The notes under the pieces: generated by a model
The model's input: the letters and a program-made list of their open reading frames with translations, nothing else
The model's database searches: none
Told to the model about the DNA's origin: nothing
Program-made: the position numbers and the translations under genes
Shown here: positions 51,845 through 61,000 of the stretch, one piece after another
How the letters are laid out: each line of letters starts with the position of its first letter
Position numbering within the stretch: the first letter of the stretch is position 1
Source of the DNA: Runella rosea
Lineage (GTDB): Bacteria > Bacteroidota > Bacteroidia > Cytophagales > Spirosomataceae
Assembly (NCBI RefSeq): GCF_003325355.1
Contig: NZ_CP030850.1
Location: forward strand, 2,728,001-2,792,000
Reading direction: 5' to 3'
Length of the DNA stretch: 64,000 nucleotides

Positions 51845-52885
51845 TTACTTCACTACTTTGTAAATCCTCACCAACTCAGCATTATAGCGTTGAGCTTCTT
51901 CCCAAGCGGGGTCGTGGCCTGAATTTTCGTAAAGAATAAATTCTTTTTTTGGAGCTTTCAATACGTCAAAATACTGCTTTGCCAAAGGTGTAGGATTGAT
52001 ATAATCGAACTTACCTGCAATGAAAAAAACGGGTATTTTTACTTCCGAAACCTGTTTTCTGAGGTCAAAATTGTTATAATCAGCGTCGTTTACGATGTGT
52101 TCGTTGGTAAAATTGGCACCTGTTAAATACGTTTCTTTTTCTTTGGCGGTGTATTCATCCGATTCCTGAAAATTGGCGTATAATTTCTCAATCGTAAACC
52201 CATCATACATTTTTCGGTTCAACTCTAAAAGAATGTATTTCTGTAATGAAAACGCCTCCGGAAAGGCATACATCGTTCTGAAATCACCCCCTTTTGGTTC
52301 ACCGATAAATTCGAGTTGCTGAACAAGCGAATCAACCTTAAACTCTTTCGCCTTCGCGAGCGTATATTGATACGATTGCAGCTCGCCATCGGCTGCGGCC
52401 ACTTCCTGCCCCGTACCCACAAAAGCACTGAAATGCTCGGGGTATTTCTGAACGGCGTACATTCCCAAGCGCGATCCCCACGAATGTCCCACCAAAAACA
52501 GTTTGCTTACGTTGAGTCTGTTTTTGAGATACTTAGCTAAAGTGTTTACGTCTTCAATGTAGTTACTTACTTTGATTTCAGCTTTCGGAAAGTTTTCAAC
52601 GTACGATTTTCCCGCATTGCGTTGATCCCAATAGACCACCACAAAGTCTTTTTCGAGGTCTTTATTGTACTTTCTGAGTCCACCGAGCTCTGATACCCCA
52701 GGCCCGCCGTGCAAATGCAACAAAACTGGATTGCGGTCATTTTCACCCCGAATCATTACAAATTGTTTCGTACCGTTGATGTCCAAATACTTCGCCTCAG
52801 CAATACTTTGGGCAGCTTTGATGGTGTTTTCTTCGGCGCAGGCAAACAGCATTAGTGCTAGAATTACGGTTAATAGCTTTTTCAT
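51845..52885 (-). CDS. Alpha/beta hydrolase lipoprotein, prolyl-aminopeptidase-like
   Basis: 346 residues from the ATG at 52885 with a lipoprotein signal (MKKLLTVILALMLFAC). Alpha/beta hydrolase fold: oxyanion strand LLHLHGGPGVSELG, nucleophile S135 in LVGHSWGSRLG, Asp in FFIAGKFDYINP and His in NSGHDPAWEE. HGGPG and GHSWG are the marks of prolyl iminopeptidase-type enzymes, which remove N-terminal proline. The lipid anchor places it in the envelope. Divergent from the Crp-family genes; the 376-nt gap (52886-53261) shows no gene or clear promoter. Confidence 0.9.
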   Translation of the reverse strand: MKKLLTVILALMLFACAEENTIKAAQSIAEAKYLDINGTKQFVMIRGENDRNPVLLHLHGGPGVSELGGLRKYNKDLEKDFVVVYWDQRNAGKSYVENFPKAEIKVSNYIEDVNTLAKYLKNRLNVSKLFLVGHSWGSRLGMYAVQKYPEHFSAFVGTGQEVAAADGELQSYQYTLAKAKEFKVDSLVQQLEFIGEPKGGDFRTMYAFPEAFSLQKYILLELNRKMYDGFTIEKLYANFQESDEYTAKEKETYLTGANFTNEHIVNDADYNNFDLRKQVSEVKIPVFFIAGKFDYINPTPLAKQYFDVLKAPKKEFILYENSGHDPAWEEAQRYNAELVRIYKVVK

Positions 52886-53261
52886 TTTTCTGGTAATTTT
52901 TGAGTGATTAAAAGTTCTAAATGGCTTTTCAATACGCTTTTCAGAATTTGATCCTGCAAAACTACCGGTCGTTTTTGTGGCGTTCATTGACTTTGGTTAA
53001 GAAGCAAAATTTGTTTTTCCACTTTCATTCCCTTTTTTACAGAAGTCAATGCAGATTTTTTGCGCCGTTCATTTGCATCTAACATTTGATATTATTTAAA
53101 TGCCACCACTGACTTACTATGGTCCTAAAACGACAGACAGAGCAAAAGACGATTGGATAAACTATCTGCCTTTTGTCCTGATTATTACGGTTTTTAAATA
53201 AAATCCTGAAAAGAGCCCATCGTATGTATTTATCTTTAGGGAGTATTTTTTTGAAAATTTT

Positions 53262-53837
53262 ATGCGACAAAAACTAATCAATTACTTCGCCGAAATATCC
53301 TCTCTGAGCCACGATGAACTGGCTGAAGTCATGGAACAGCTTGACTTTAGATCGTTTGAAAAAGGTACGGTTTTGATCCACGAGGGACAGGTTCACACCA
53401 AGTGTTACTACATTATTGAAGGGCTTGTAAGACAATACAGTTTGGAAGATGGCTTAGAGAAATCGATTGGTTTTTTTACTGAATATCAAACTGTTATGTC
53501 GATACCAAGCATCACTGAGCAAAAGCCCTCAAAATATTATTTTGTTTGTTTAGAGCCTGTTACCTGTATCGTAGGCGACCCCGCCGAAGAGCAAGAGATG
53601 TATGCCAAATATCCGAAATTAGAAACCCTTACTCGCTTTATGATAGAGCAGGATTTTGGACAAACCCAGGAAGATTTTGCCAATTTTGTAACGTCATCTC
53701 CCGAAAAACGCTATTTGAATTTACTGCAAAATCGCCCAGATTTGCTGCAAAGAGTGCCGCAGCATCAACTTGCGAGTTATCTGGGTATAAAGCCCGAGTC
53801 ATTAAGTCGAATCAGAAAAAGGATTACTAAGAAGTAA
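53262..53837 (+). CDS. Crp/Fnr-family transcriptional regulator 1
   Basis: 191 residues. N-terminal cNMP-binding-like beta-roll (FEKGTVLIHEGQVHTKCYYIIEG at 32-54, read in parts), dimer helix, and a Crp-type helix-turn-helix at the end (HQLASYLGIKPESLSRIRKRI). The cyclic-nucleotide cassette FGE...R is absent (here FFTEYQTVM), and there is no Cys cluster for an Fe-S centre, so the signal is not cAMP or O2 in the classical way. First of two tandem paralogues, 51 nt apart. Confidence 0.9.
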   Translation: MRQKLINYFAEISSLSHDELAEVMEQLDFRSFEKGTVLIHEGQVHTKCYYIIEGLVRQYSLEDGLEKSIGFFTEYQTVMSIPSITEQKPSKYYFVCLEPVTCIVGDPAEEQEMYAKYPKLETLTRFMIEQDFGQTQEDFANFVTSSPEKRYLNLLQNRPDLLQRVPQHQLASYLGIKPESLSRIRKRITKK

Positions 53838-53888
53838 GCACTTGATGTAAATGGAGTTTCAAACTGAAAACCACTGCTCAATAGATAT

Positions 53889-54467
53889 ATGAGAGAAAAA
53901 ATCGTACACTATTTTTCTAAAATAACGCCGCTTTCGGAGGAAGAAGAAAGCGCCATTAAGAGCAGTGCCATGATAAAAAACTACGCAAAAGGCGCTGTTT
54001 TAGTACATGAGGGACAGTTTTCCAAAGAAACCTTTTTTGTACTTAAAGGACTCATCAGGCAGTATAATTTGGCAGAGGGAGAGGAAAAAACAACGGCATT
54101 CTTCACCGAAGAGCAATGGGTAATAGCACTCAACAATCTTGAGGGAGACAAACCCTCGGCCTATTATTGGGTTTGTGAAGAAGACTCAGTTTTGATGTTG
54201 GGCAATGATGATTCGGCTCAGAAAATATTCAATCAATTTCCTCGATTAGAGTCAATTGCTCGAAAAATAGTGGAAAACACCTTTGCCGAATATCAGCAAA
54301 CGATCACGACTTACATGACCGATACACCAGAACGGCGATACTTACGGCTGTTGGAATCTCGCCCCGACCTCATTCAACGCATTCCGCAGTATCAATTAGC
54401 AAGCTACATCGGGGTAAAGCCCGAATCCTTGAGCAGAATCAGGAAGCGGCTGATGAAAAAGCCTTAA
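53889..54467 (+). CDS. Crp/Fnr-family transcriptional regulator 2
   Basis: 192-residue paralogue of the preceding gene, aligned over its whole length: GAVLVHEGQFSKETFFVLKG in the beta-roll and YQLASYIGVKPESLSRIRKR in the HTH. Again no cNMP cassette (FFTEEQWVIAL) and no Fe-S cysteines. The recognition helices of the two proteins are nearly identical, so they probably bind overlapping sites, perhaps as heterodimers (inference). Tandem duplication is the simplest origin. Confidence 0.9.
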   Translation: MREKIVHYFSKITPLSEEEESAIKSSAMIKNYAKGAVLVHEGQFSKETFFVLKGLIRQYNLAEGEEKTTAFFTEEQWVIALNNLEGDKPSAYYWVCEEDSVLMLGNDDSAQKIFNQFPRLESIARKIVENTFAEYQQTITTYMTDTPERRYLRLLESRPDLIQRIPQYQLASYIGVKPESLSRIRKRLMKKP

Positions 54468-54504
54468 TTTCTCTTCGCCATTTGAGCGTATAAACAAACA
54501 TAAC

Positions 54505-54570
54505 GAGGCCTTTAATGGTTTGGATGAGGGTCCCACCAGTGTACCGTTCAAACCGTCAGACGCCTTTTTT
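54505..54570 (+). terminator. Decayed copy of the asd-type terminator
   Basis: Right half AAACCGTCAGACGCCTTTTTT closely matches the asd terminator (shown here in two parts: AAACCGTCAGACGCC then a T-run); the left half AGGCCTTTAATGGTTT is degraded, so the stem is weak. Confidence 0.45.
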
Positions 54571-54695
54571 ATTAAATTTATTTCGTGCTTCCCAATAGGT
54601 TTCCGAACTTTGCGTTATTTTCATTGCAACCCGCAAACGATTTTGCAGGTATTTGGTTTTGATTATCAAGATTATAAGCACAAAGGTTGAAGCTA

Positions 54696-57248
54696 ATGGT
54701 AAAAAATCTTTCTATACTTTTCATTTTACTTTTTGTCACTCATCACTCGTTTGCCAAAGGTTATACTCCCACCGACACCCTTCGTAAAGCCCCCCTTTGG
54801 GCGGCAAAAAAAGGGCCGTACCGCCCCACCCGTGCGCTTAAAAATGACATTCTGCACACCCAATTAGAGATGCGCTTTGACTGGCTCCGTCAGCACGCAC
54901 TTGGCTCGGCAACCATTACATTCAAGCCTTATTTTTATCCCCAAAAAACGCTAGAATTAGACGCAAAAGGCTTCGATATTAAAGGGATATTTCAGCTTGA
55001 TACCCTCACAAGGATAGATTCAACGACCAAACAAGTCGTTACAGAATACATCAATGATCCCCTCGAATATACCTACGACAAACGTCTGCTTACCATCAAA
55101 CTTCGGCGCACCTACAGCCGCTTTGATACGCTGCACGTATTGATTGACTACGTGGCAAAACCCAACGAACTGCCCGTCGGAGTAGCAGGGCCCAAAGGGG
55201 ACAAAGGGCTTTATTTTATCAATGCCGACGGCATGGACGAAGGTAAACCGCAGCAAATCTGGACGCAGGGCGAAACAGAATATAACTCCTGCTGGATGCC
55301 GACGGTCGACAGCCCCAACGAAAAAATGACGCAAGATTTTCGATTGACCGTTGAAAATCGTTTTAAGACCCTTTCAAATGGCAAACTGGTCGAATCTCGC
55401 ATCAATTCCGACAGTACCCGCACCGACCGCTGGGTACAGCGCTTGCCACACGCACCTTATCTGGCGGCTTTTGTGGTGGGAGATTTTGCGGTAGCACGCG
55501 ATACTGTCCGCCCAGGGTTAGAACTGAGTTATTATGTAGAGCCTCAATACGCTCCTTATGCCAAAGCGATTTTTGGCCGAACGCGCGAAATGATTCAGTT
55601 CTTTGAAGAAAAATTTGGGGTGGAATTTCAGTGGGAAAAATATGCCCAAATCGCCGTTCGTGATTTTGTAGCGGGTGCCATGGAAAATACCTCCATGACC
55701 GTTCATGCAGAAAATGTACAGAACGATTCTCGTGCTCTGCTCGACGGCAACTCTGACGACGTGATTGCACACGAACTGATGCACCATTGGTTCGGCAATC
55801 TGGTCACCTGCGAATCGTGGGTGCATTTGCCACTCAATGAAGCCTACGCCAACTATTCAGAATACCTATGGAATGAACACAAAAAAGGCGCGGAAGAAGC
55901 CGATTTGTGGGGGCACGGCGAGTTGCAACAATACCTCGGCGAGTCGGAACAAAAGCAAGAACCGCTCATTCGGTACAACTATACTGATATGGAAGACATG
56001 TTTGACAATCACTCTTATGCCAAAGGCGGGCGAGTGTTGCACATGCTTCGCAAATACGTGGGCGACGAGGCTTTTTTTACCGCTTCTCGCAATTACCTCA
56101 TCCGCCACGGATACGGAACCGCCGAAATCAACGACCTGCGCGAAGCCTTTGAAGACGTGACGGGGGAAGACCTAAACTGGTTTTTTAACCAGTGGTTTTT
56201 ATCGCCGGGCCACGCCAACCTCAAGGTAGAGAAAACCTGGAATGATGGAAAAGTAACGCTGAAAGTAAGTCAATTGCAGGATTCGACCTATACCCCTATT
56301 TACCGCCTGCCACTCAAAGTAGATGTGTGGGTCAACGGCCAGAAAAATACCCACGAAATTGTGGTCAACCGGGCGCGTCAAACCTTTGAGTTTCCCGCCG
56401 CGCAACGCCCCGATTTAGTGGACTTTGACGTCGAAAAACAATTGTTGGGAGAAGTAGATTACGAAAAAACGAAGCCTGAATTGATTTTTCAGTACGGTCA
56501 TTGCGACAAATATTTGGCGCGCTACGAAGCCATCACGCGCTTGGAAGGGCAGATGATTGACTCAACCGTGCGCCACGTGATGATGAGCGCCATGAACGAT
56601 AAGTTCTGGAAGATTCGTCAATTGGCCATCTCTAATTTCTCCGAATACGACGGGCTACAATTCAACGAAGTAGAACGCATCATTCAAAGCAAAGCCCGCG
56701 TGGATGCCCACCCGCGCGTACGCATGGAGGCCGTGATTACACTTGGCTCGTTTGGCGATAATTCCAACGACCCACTCTTTCGCGAAGCACTCAACGACAG
56801 CTCATACCAAGTGGTTTCGGCGGCATTGGATGCGTACTTGATTGGCAAGCCTGATGATGCCGCCGACGTGGCACTTCGGTTCGAAAACGCTCCTAACAGC
56901 GAGATTGTGACCGCCGTGGCCAATTATTATGCTGGCTTGGCCAAACCCGACCAGTATGAGTGGTTCATGCAAAAAATGAGCAAGTTGAAATCGGCCGAGA
57001 TTTATAATTTTTTACAGGTTTTCGGCAAATACCTCATTCGCTCCAATGCCGATGTGCAGCGCAAAGCCCTGCCCATGCTCGAAACCACGGCCCGCAATCA
57101 CCCCGCCTATTTTGTGCGGTTCGGAGCCTATCAGGTGTTGGGATTATTGACCGACATCGAAGGGGTAAAAGCCATGCGCAAAGACATCCGCAACGCCGAG
57201 CGCGACCCGCAATTGAAGAATATGTACGGACAGGTAGGGGATTTTTGA
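54696..57248 (+). CDS. Secreted M1-family aminopeptidase with HEAT-like C-terminus
   Basis: Zinc aminopeptidase of 850 residues, ATG at 54696, signal peptide ending HHSFAKG. The substrate-recognition GAMEN motif (VAGAMENTSMTV) and the zinc site HELMHHWFGN followed by the distal Glu in LNEAYANYSEYLW are intact, as is the catalytic Tyr region YAKGGRVLHML. After about residue 620 the protein is helical repeats of HEAT type (DKFWKIRQLAISNFSEYD, RVRMEAVITLGSFGDN), a common extension in Bacteroidota. Likely periplasmic peptide use. A copy of its last ~44 nt survives at 59351-59394. Confidence 0.94.
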   Translation: MVKNLSILFILLFVTHHSFAKGYTPTDTLRKAPLWAAKKGPYRPTRALKNDILHTQLEMRFDWLRQHALGSATITFKPYFYPQKTLELDAKGFDIKGIFQLDTLTRIDSTTKQVVTEYINDPLEYTYDKRLLTIKLRRTYSRFDTLHVLIDYVAKPNELPVGVAGPKGDKGLYFINADGMDEGKPQQIWTQGETEYNSCWMPTVDSPNEKMTQDFRLTVENRFKTLSNGKLVESRINSDSTRTDRWVQRLPHAPYLAAFVVGDFAVARDTVRPGLELSYYVEPQYAPYAKAIFGRTREMIQFFEEKFGVEFQWEKYAQIAVRDFVAGAMENTSMTVHAENVQNDSRALLDGNSDDVIAHELMHHWFGNLVTCESWVHLPLNEAYANYSEYLWNEHKKGAEEADLWGHGELQQYLGESEQKQEPLIRYNYTDMEDMFDNHSYAKGGRVLHMLRKYVGDEAFFTASRNYLIRHGYGTAEINDLREAFEDVTGEDLNWFFNQWFLSPGHANLKVEKTWNDGKVTLKVSQLQDSTYTPIYRLPLKVDVWVNGQKNTHEIVVNRARQTFEFPAAQRPDLVDFDVEKQLLGEVDYEKTKPELIFQYGHCDKYLARYEAITRLEGQMIDSTVRHVMMSAMNDKFWKIRQLAISNFSEYDGLQFNEVERIIQSKARVDAHPRVRMEAVITLGSFGDNSNDPLFREALNDSSYQVVSAALDAYLIGKPDDAADVALRFENAPNSEIVTAVANYYAGLAKPDQYEWFMQKMSKLKSAEIYNFLQVFGKYLIRSNADVQRKALPMLETTARNHPAYFVRFGAYQVLGLLTDIEGVKAMRKDIRNAERDPQLKNMYGQVGDF

Positions 57249-57274
57249 GAAAATCACTTGGACATAATACACAC

Positions 57275-57312
57275 AAAATCCCCACGTATGGCTCGCCAAG
57301 GTGGGGATTTTT
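57275..57312 (+). terminator. Terminator after M1 aminopeptidase
   Basis: AAAATCCCCAC (57275-57285) pairs with GTGGGGATTTT (57301-57311), 15-nt loop, ending in a T-run. Confidence 0.8.
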
Positions 57313-57472
57313 ATGCGGATACAAATTAGCCTACTATTGATTATTTAGCGATGTTAAAATACCAAATAAGCCTTCGTCTATGATTGTCATCTCTTCGACT
57401 GCTGGCCTTTCCAAGTAATCGAAAGTCAAAATTAATTGAAGTAAATTGTTTGGGTAAGTGCCTCTTAGTTTA

Positions 57473-57538
57473 AGCCTGGGTCAGACGGTAGTCAGACCGT
57501 ACAGGCTCTTATGGTCTGACTACCGTCTGACCTAGGCT
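57473..57538. repeat. Large inverted repeat before amidohydrolase stop
   Basis: 20-bp perfect arms (57479-57498 and 57513-57532), built from GGTCAGACGGTAGTCAGACC and its complement, extended to 26 bp with one G-U pair; 14-nt loop. Probably a terminator for the minus-strand amidohydrolase. The rest of 57249-57582 has no gene. Confidence 0.75.
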
Positions 57539-57582
57539 ATGCGAGCTGAGCCGACTTGTATCCCCACTTCAATTCATTTAGT

Positions 57583-58956
57583 TTACTTTTTCTCTAACTT
57601 TTTCAGTTCCTTTTCGAGGTAGGCTTTTGAAAGCCAGTTTGTACCAATCATTACACCTTCAATCTGTCGGGTCTGATTGATGTCTTTCAGGGGATTGCCA
57701 CTTAGCAGGACCAAATCCGATACATTTCCAGTCTTGATAATGCCCGAATCTGATTTGTTCAAATAAGAAGCTACATTGACAGTTCCAGTACGCAAAGTCT
57801 CATACGGCGTCAGTCCAGCATCCACGAGGTATTTCATTTCGTGGTGAATGGAAAAACCTGGTACATTGAATATTTGGGGAGCATCGGAACCTAACAAAAT
57901 CTCCACCCCATTTTTCTGACATTCGTAGAGCAGCTTTCGGCGAATTTGTATCAGTTTTTCGGCTCGTTCTTTCGAGAAGTTAGGGTTGTTGTTATAGGTA
58001 TTTTTCGTATTTGCCCAACTCTGCACCTGTTCGGGTTTCATGTACTTCATTTCTGGAGCAGTAGTAAACGCCTCCGCAGGAAGTGGCGACTGCCACCGCT
58101 CGGCCAACGCCTGCGTAGGCACAACCCGTATGTGGTTGTTGCGAAGGCCCTCCATTAGTTTTGGAATGAGAGAAGCGTCTGCCCGATCGGCAATCCAAGC
58201 CCCAAACAAACCCGCTTCTTGTTCGACCAGCGTATCAATTCCTGGGGTGAGGGCTTCAATAAAACCATCCAAATGATCAATGGTCGAATACTTTGCATCA
58301 ATAGCCCGCCAAACGCCCACATTAAATGAAACGTGTCCCACAAATGGAATACCAACTTCCTTGGCAGTTTTAGCAATGGCAGGAAAAGTTTCTTTTGTGA
58401 GTCCTGGGTGTAATTTCAGAAAATCGTACCCAGCGGCTTTCTGCTCCCGTACCATTTCTGCACCTCGTTCGGCAGTTTTTACGGTCTGTCCGTTGAATGA
58501 GGGACCCGTTGTGTAAAAATGAGGCCCAAGAATACTTCCATCGTTGATTTTACTCCGTAACTCCAGGTGTTTTTGGTGACCGAGCATCCCTCGAATGGTG
58601 GTGATTCCATTCGCCAGATAAAGCATCAACACCTCTTTCATGGGTTCAAAATCGTCCGTTTGAGGAACGTGGGCGTGGATTTCAGCCCAACCGGGGGTTA
58701 GGTATTTTCCTTTTGCATCAATGACTAAGGCACCTTTACTGACTTTCACCTTTGCCGCGTCGCCCAATGCCGTAATTCGCCCATTTTTGATAATAACCGT
58801 TTGATTTTCCATGACCCGTTCTTGATCCATTGGGATGACGTTAACGGATTTGAAAACGATTTCGCGCTGACTATTATTGACCAGCTCTTGCGCCATAATT
58901 GTGGTGCAGGAAGCCAAAAGCGAGACAATAAACAGGAAAAGAAAGGAGGTTCGCAT
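57583..58956 (-). CDS. Amidohydrolase family lipoprotein (imidazolonepropionase-like)
   Basis: Metal-dependent hydrolase of 457 residues with a lipobox signal (LLASC). Amidohydrolase TIM barrel flanked by a beta-sandwich: metal site HAH in WAEIHAHVPQ (about residues 93-95), the conserved Lys in DFLKLHPGL, His in FVGHVSFN and IDHLDG, and Asp in LLGSDAPQI. The sandwich ends with LVLLSGNPLKDINQTRQI. Such proteins may be prolidase-like or act on amide/lactam drugs; substrate unknown. Envelope-located by its lipid anchor. Confidence 0.92.
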   Translation of the reverse strand: MRTSFLFLFIVSLLASCTTIMAQELVNNSQREIVFKSVNVIPMDQERVMENQTVIIKNGRITALGDAAKVKVSKGALVIDAKGKYLTPGWAEIHAHVPQTDDFEPMKEVLMLYLANGITTIRGMLGHQKHLELRSKINDGSILGPHFYTTGPSFNGQTVKTAERGAEMVREQKAAGYDFLKLHPGLTKETFPAIAKTAKEVGIPFVGHVSFNVGVWRAIDAKYSTIDHLDGFIEALTPGIDTLVEQEAGLFGAWIADRADASLIPKLMEGLRNNHIRVVPTQALAERWQSPLPAEAFTTAPEMKYMKPEQVQSWANTKNTYNNNPNFSKERAEKLIQIRRKLLYECQKNGVEILLGSDAPQIFNVPGFSIHHEMKYLVDAGLTPYETLRTGTVNVASYLNKSDSGIIKTGNVSDLVLLSGNPLKDINQTRQIEGVMIGTNWLSKAYLEKELKKLEKK

Positions 58957-59179
58957 ACAAGTAGATGGTTAGGATTTGTGCGTAGTAATGAAAATTCCTA
59001 TTGGGGCGGGGCCATCTATCAAGGAATGATGCTCATTTCATGACTGATGCTATGGCAATTTGTTAAAAAAAGGACTGACATCAAAAAGCTCAACAAGATT
59101 CTTTGTGAGGTATTGGATATTCTTTCAAAATAGAGAGATTCGAGAGGCACTGATTTTTTACAAGCAAAGATTAACGAAT

Positions 59180-59350
59180 AAAAAAGCGTCCAACTGGCAC
59201 AAAGACCCATTGGACGCTTTTCTATAAATATATCTCAGGAAACTACACCCCTATCTTCTCCACCACCAAATAATGGGCCTACTTGACCGTGTGCTGTTTC
59301 ACCATCATTTCTCCCAAAAAAGAGGGAAAACCCGATGATTATGGCCACTA
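59180..59350 (-). pseudogene. Duplicated 3' end of the GT2 gene with its terminator
   Basis: Plus-strand bases 59180-59350 match 60938-61120, i.e. the terminator, stop codon (59243 equals 61001) and last ~35 codons of the intact glycosyltransferase. The copy has base changes and about an 11-nt deletion near 59321. No 5' part of the gene exists here. Confidence 0.85.
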
Positions 59351-59394
59351 AAGAAATCCGCTATGCCGAGCGCGACGCATAATTGAAGGATATG
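59351..59394 (+). pseudogene. Remnant of the M1 aminopeptidase 3' end
   Basis: 44 nt aligned with 57181-57224 at 37 identical positions, e.g. GCCGAGCGCGAC and AATTGAAG. It abuts the glycosyltransferase tail with no spacer, as expected at a tandem-duplication junction. Confidence 0.55.
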
Positions 59395-59649
59395 AGCCCT
59401 CGACCTCAAACAAAAGAAATTGCGTCGAATCCGATACCCGAACATCAAAATGACCTGTATTATCACTTATCCCAGTCTGTTTTTTACCTAATTTAGCAAC
59501 GGCATAAACCACCCTCTTCTTTAAATCTTCTTTCGTCGTGTTGTCCTTACAACTACCATTGATTCGGATGGAATTATTGGCTTGTGAAACCTTTTGAAGA
59601 TCATTGGCTTATAAGCAAAAAAGCAAGCTGAACAAGTAAGTGTACATAG
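59395..59649 (-). pseudogene. Truncated secreted protein with nonsense codon in signal peptide
   Basis: From ATG at 59649 the minus strand reads MYTYLFSLLFCL, then TAA, then in the same frame ANDLQKVSQANNSIRING, VYAVAKLGKKQTGISDNTG and HFDVRVSDSTQFLLFEVEG until it meets the aminopeptidase remnant. This is a signal peptide plus a carboxypeptidase-regulatory-like beta-sandwich, dead through one stop codon and loss of its 3' end. 58957-59179 and 59650-59732 show no gene. Confidence 0.65.
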
Positions 59650-59732
59650 CTGTTTAGTTTAGATAACAATTAACCTTCTTATTTAACAATTACAAATAAC
59701 GATCAAGTACTTAGATAGCTATACCTATAGAA

Positions 59733-60698
59733 TTAGTACCTGGCATTTTTGTAATCTTTCAAGTGTTCCTGTATAAACTCATTATAGTCCTTATCGGTAC
59801 TTAAACGATAAAATTCATTTAAGTAAGGCTCATACAATGAAGTGTTAGCCCTGTAATTTGGCGTTATAGCAATTTGCTCATAAAGAATGTTCAGCAAAAG
59901 TTGTGAACGGGTGGCACCATAATAATTTTGCCTGATATATTTGAATAAGGCGCTAAATTCCATTGAATCGGGGAATGTATCCTTGCTGTAACAATTACAC
60001 TCTGCCTGAACAAAAGTATATAAGGCAGGCAGTCTAAACATAGAGCCATAATTAAGTGAATCTCCCAACAAGTCATTTTTCATACTTTTGATTTCAAGAG
60101 GAAGATCCTTAAATGATTTATTTCGATGATGTAGCAAAGATGACATCCATTGATAATTACGCTCTTTTTGCAGATAAGCAATGTATTCCTCCGAGAGTTT
60201 ATATTCGACTTGAGATTGCTTTATTATAGAGGTGACATTTTTTTGGATTGAATCCAAATTTTCTTGTACATCCTTCCAATATTTAAAGTTAACACTAAAA
60301 AAATAGGGTTCGGTAAAGGATTGGTGACTGGCAAATTGCTTCATCATTTGCCATTCTTTTGTGTTAGTACCCTCAAAAATCAATTTGCCCAGTGGATCAA
60401 TTCTAACTCTGAGGGTATCTTTCGGAAATACGAAGACAGGAATCATTTTAGCCGGCTGCTCTTCAAACACTAGAACATTAGGAGATTTTCCTGATAAAAT
60501 AACTGTATCAGATTTAAATTTTTCTTTTGCCTGTAAATGGTGGTGGTATTTACGGTTTGGATAAAGATATTTTGTTCTTTCATAAAAAAATAAGTTCTGA
60601 GAAGGAGCTAAATTGATAATGACTATACTATTTGACTGCCCAAAACAATAGGTCATTCCTAACCAAAGTAAACCAAAACTGTTTATTAATTTTTTCAT
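59733..60698 (-). CDS. Secreted hypothetical protein, AT-rich
   Basis: 321-residue exported protein from the ATG at 60698 (MKKLINSFGLLWLGMTYCFG, signal peptide); a longer frame upstream is not signal-like. The N-terminal half has beta-strand character with PVFVFPKDTLRVRIDPLGKL, the C-terminal half is helical (LLLNILYEQIAI, EFIQEHLKDY). The layout recalls the N-terminal domain of Bacteroidota TlpA-type proteins, but there is no CxxC thioredoxin domain. Two Cys lie close together in ECNCYSKD. Base composition is clearly more AT-rich than its neighbours, suggesting later acquisition. Function not recognised. Confidence 0.75.
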   Translation of the reverse strand: MKKLINSFGLLWLGMTYCFGQSNSIVIINLAPSQNLFFYERTKYLYPNRKYHHHLQAKEKFKSDTVILSGKSPNVLVFEEQPAKMIPVFVFPKDTLRVRIDPLGKLIFEGTNTKEWQMMKQFASHQSFTEPYFFSVNFKYWKDVQENLDSIQKNVTSIIKQSQVEYKLSEEYIAYLQKERNYQWMSSLLHHRNKSFKDLPLEIKSMKNDLLGDSLNYGSMFRLPALYTFVQAECNCYSKDTFPDSMEFSALFKYIRQNYYGATRSQLLLNILYEQIAITPNYRANTSLYEPYLNEFYRLSTDKDYNEFIQEHLKDYKNARY

Positions 60699-60936
60699 AA
60701 TTTGCCCTGTGTGGAAATAATATTGTGAGGCGGGTTTAGGTTTGATGTGCAATCTGGTATTAAGGATTAAGCAGGATGAAAACGAAGTATACATAGCTGT
60801 GATAGGTGTTTAACGATAACTATTTACAAATATAAAAGAAAGTTGAGTATATGAAAATGGATTGCAAATCAGTTTTTTTCCCTTTCCTATTATTGCCTTC
60901 AGCATTAATTTTAGACAAATCTCTCCAAAAAGGCAC

Positions 60937-60979
60937 AAAAAAAGCGTCCAATCGGCACAAAGACCCAGTGGACGCTTTT
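60937..60979 (-). terminator. Terminator of the GT2 gene
   Basis: AAAAGCGTCCA (60940-60950) pairs with TGGACGCTTTT (60969-60979); on the minus strand a T7 run follows. 22 nt past the stop. 60699-60936 holds no other feature. Confidence 0.8.
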
Positions 60980-61000
60980 CTATAAATATATCTCAGGAAA

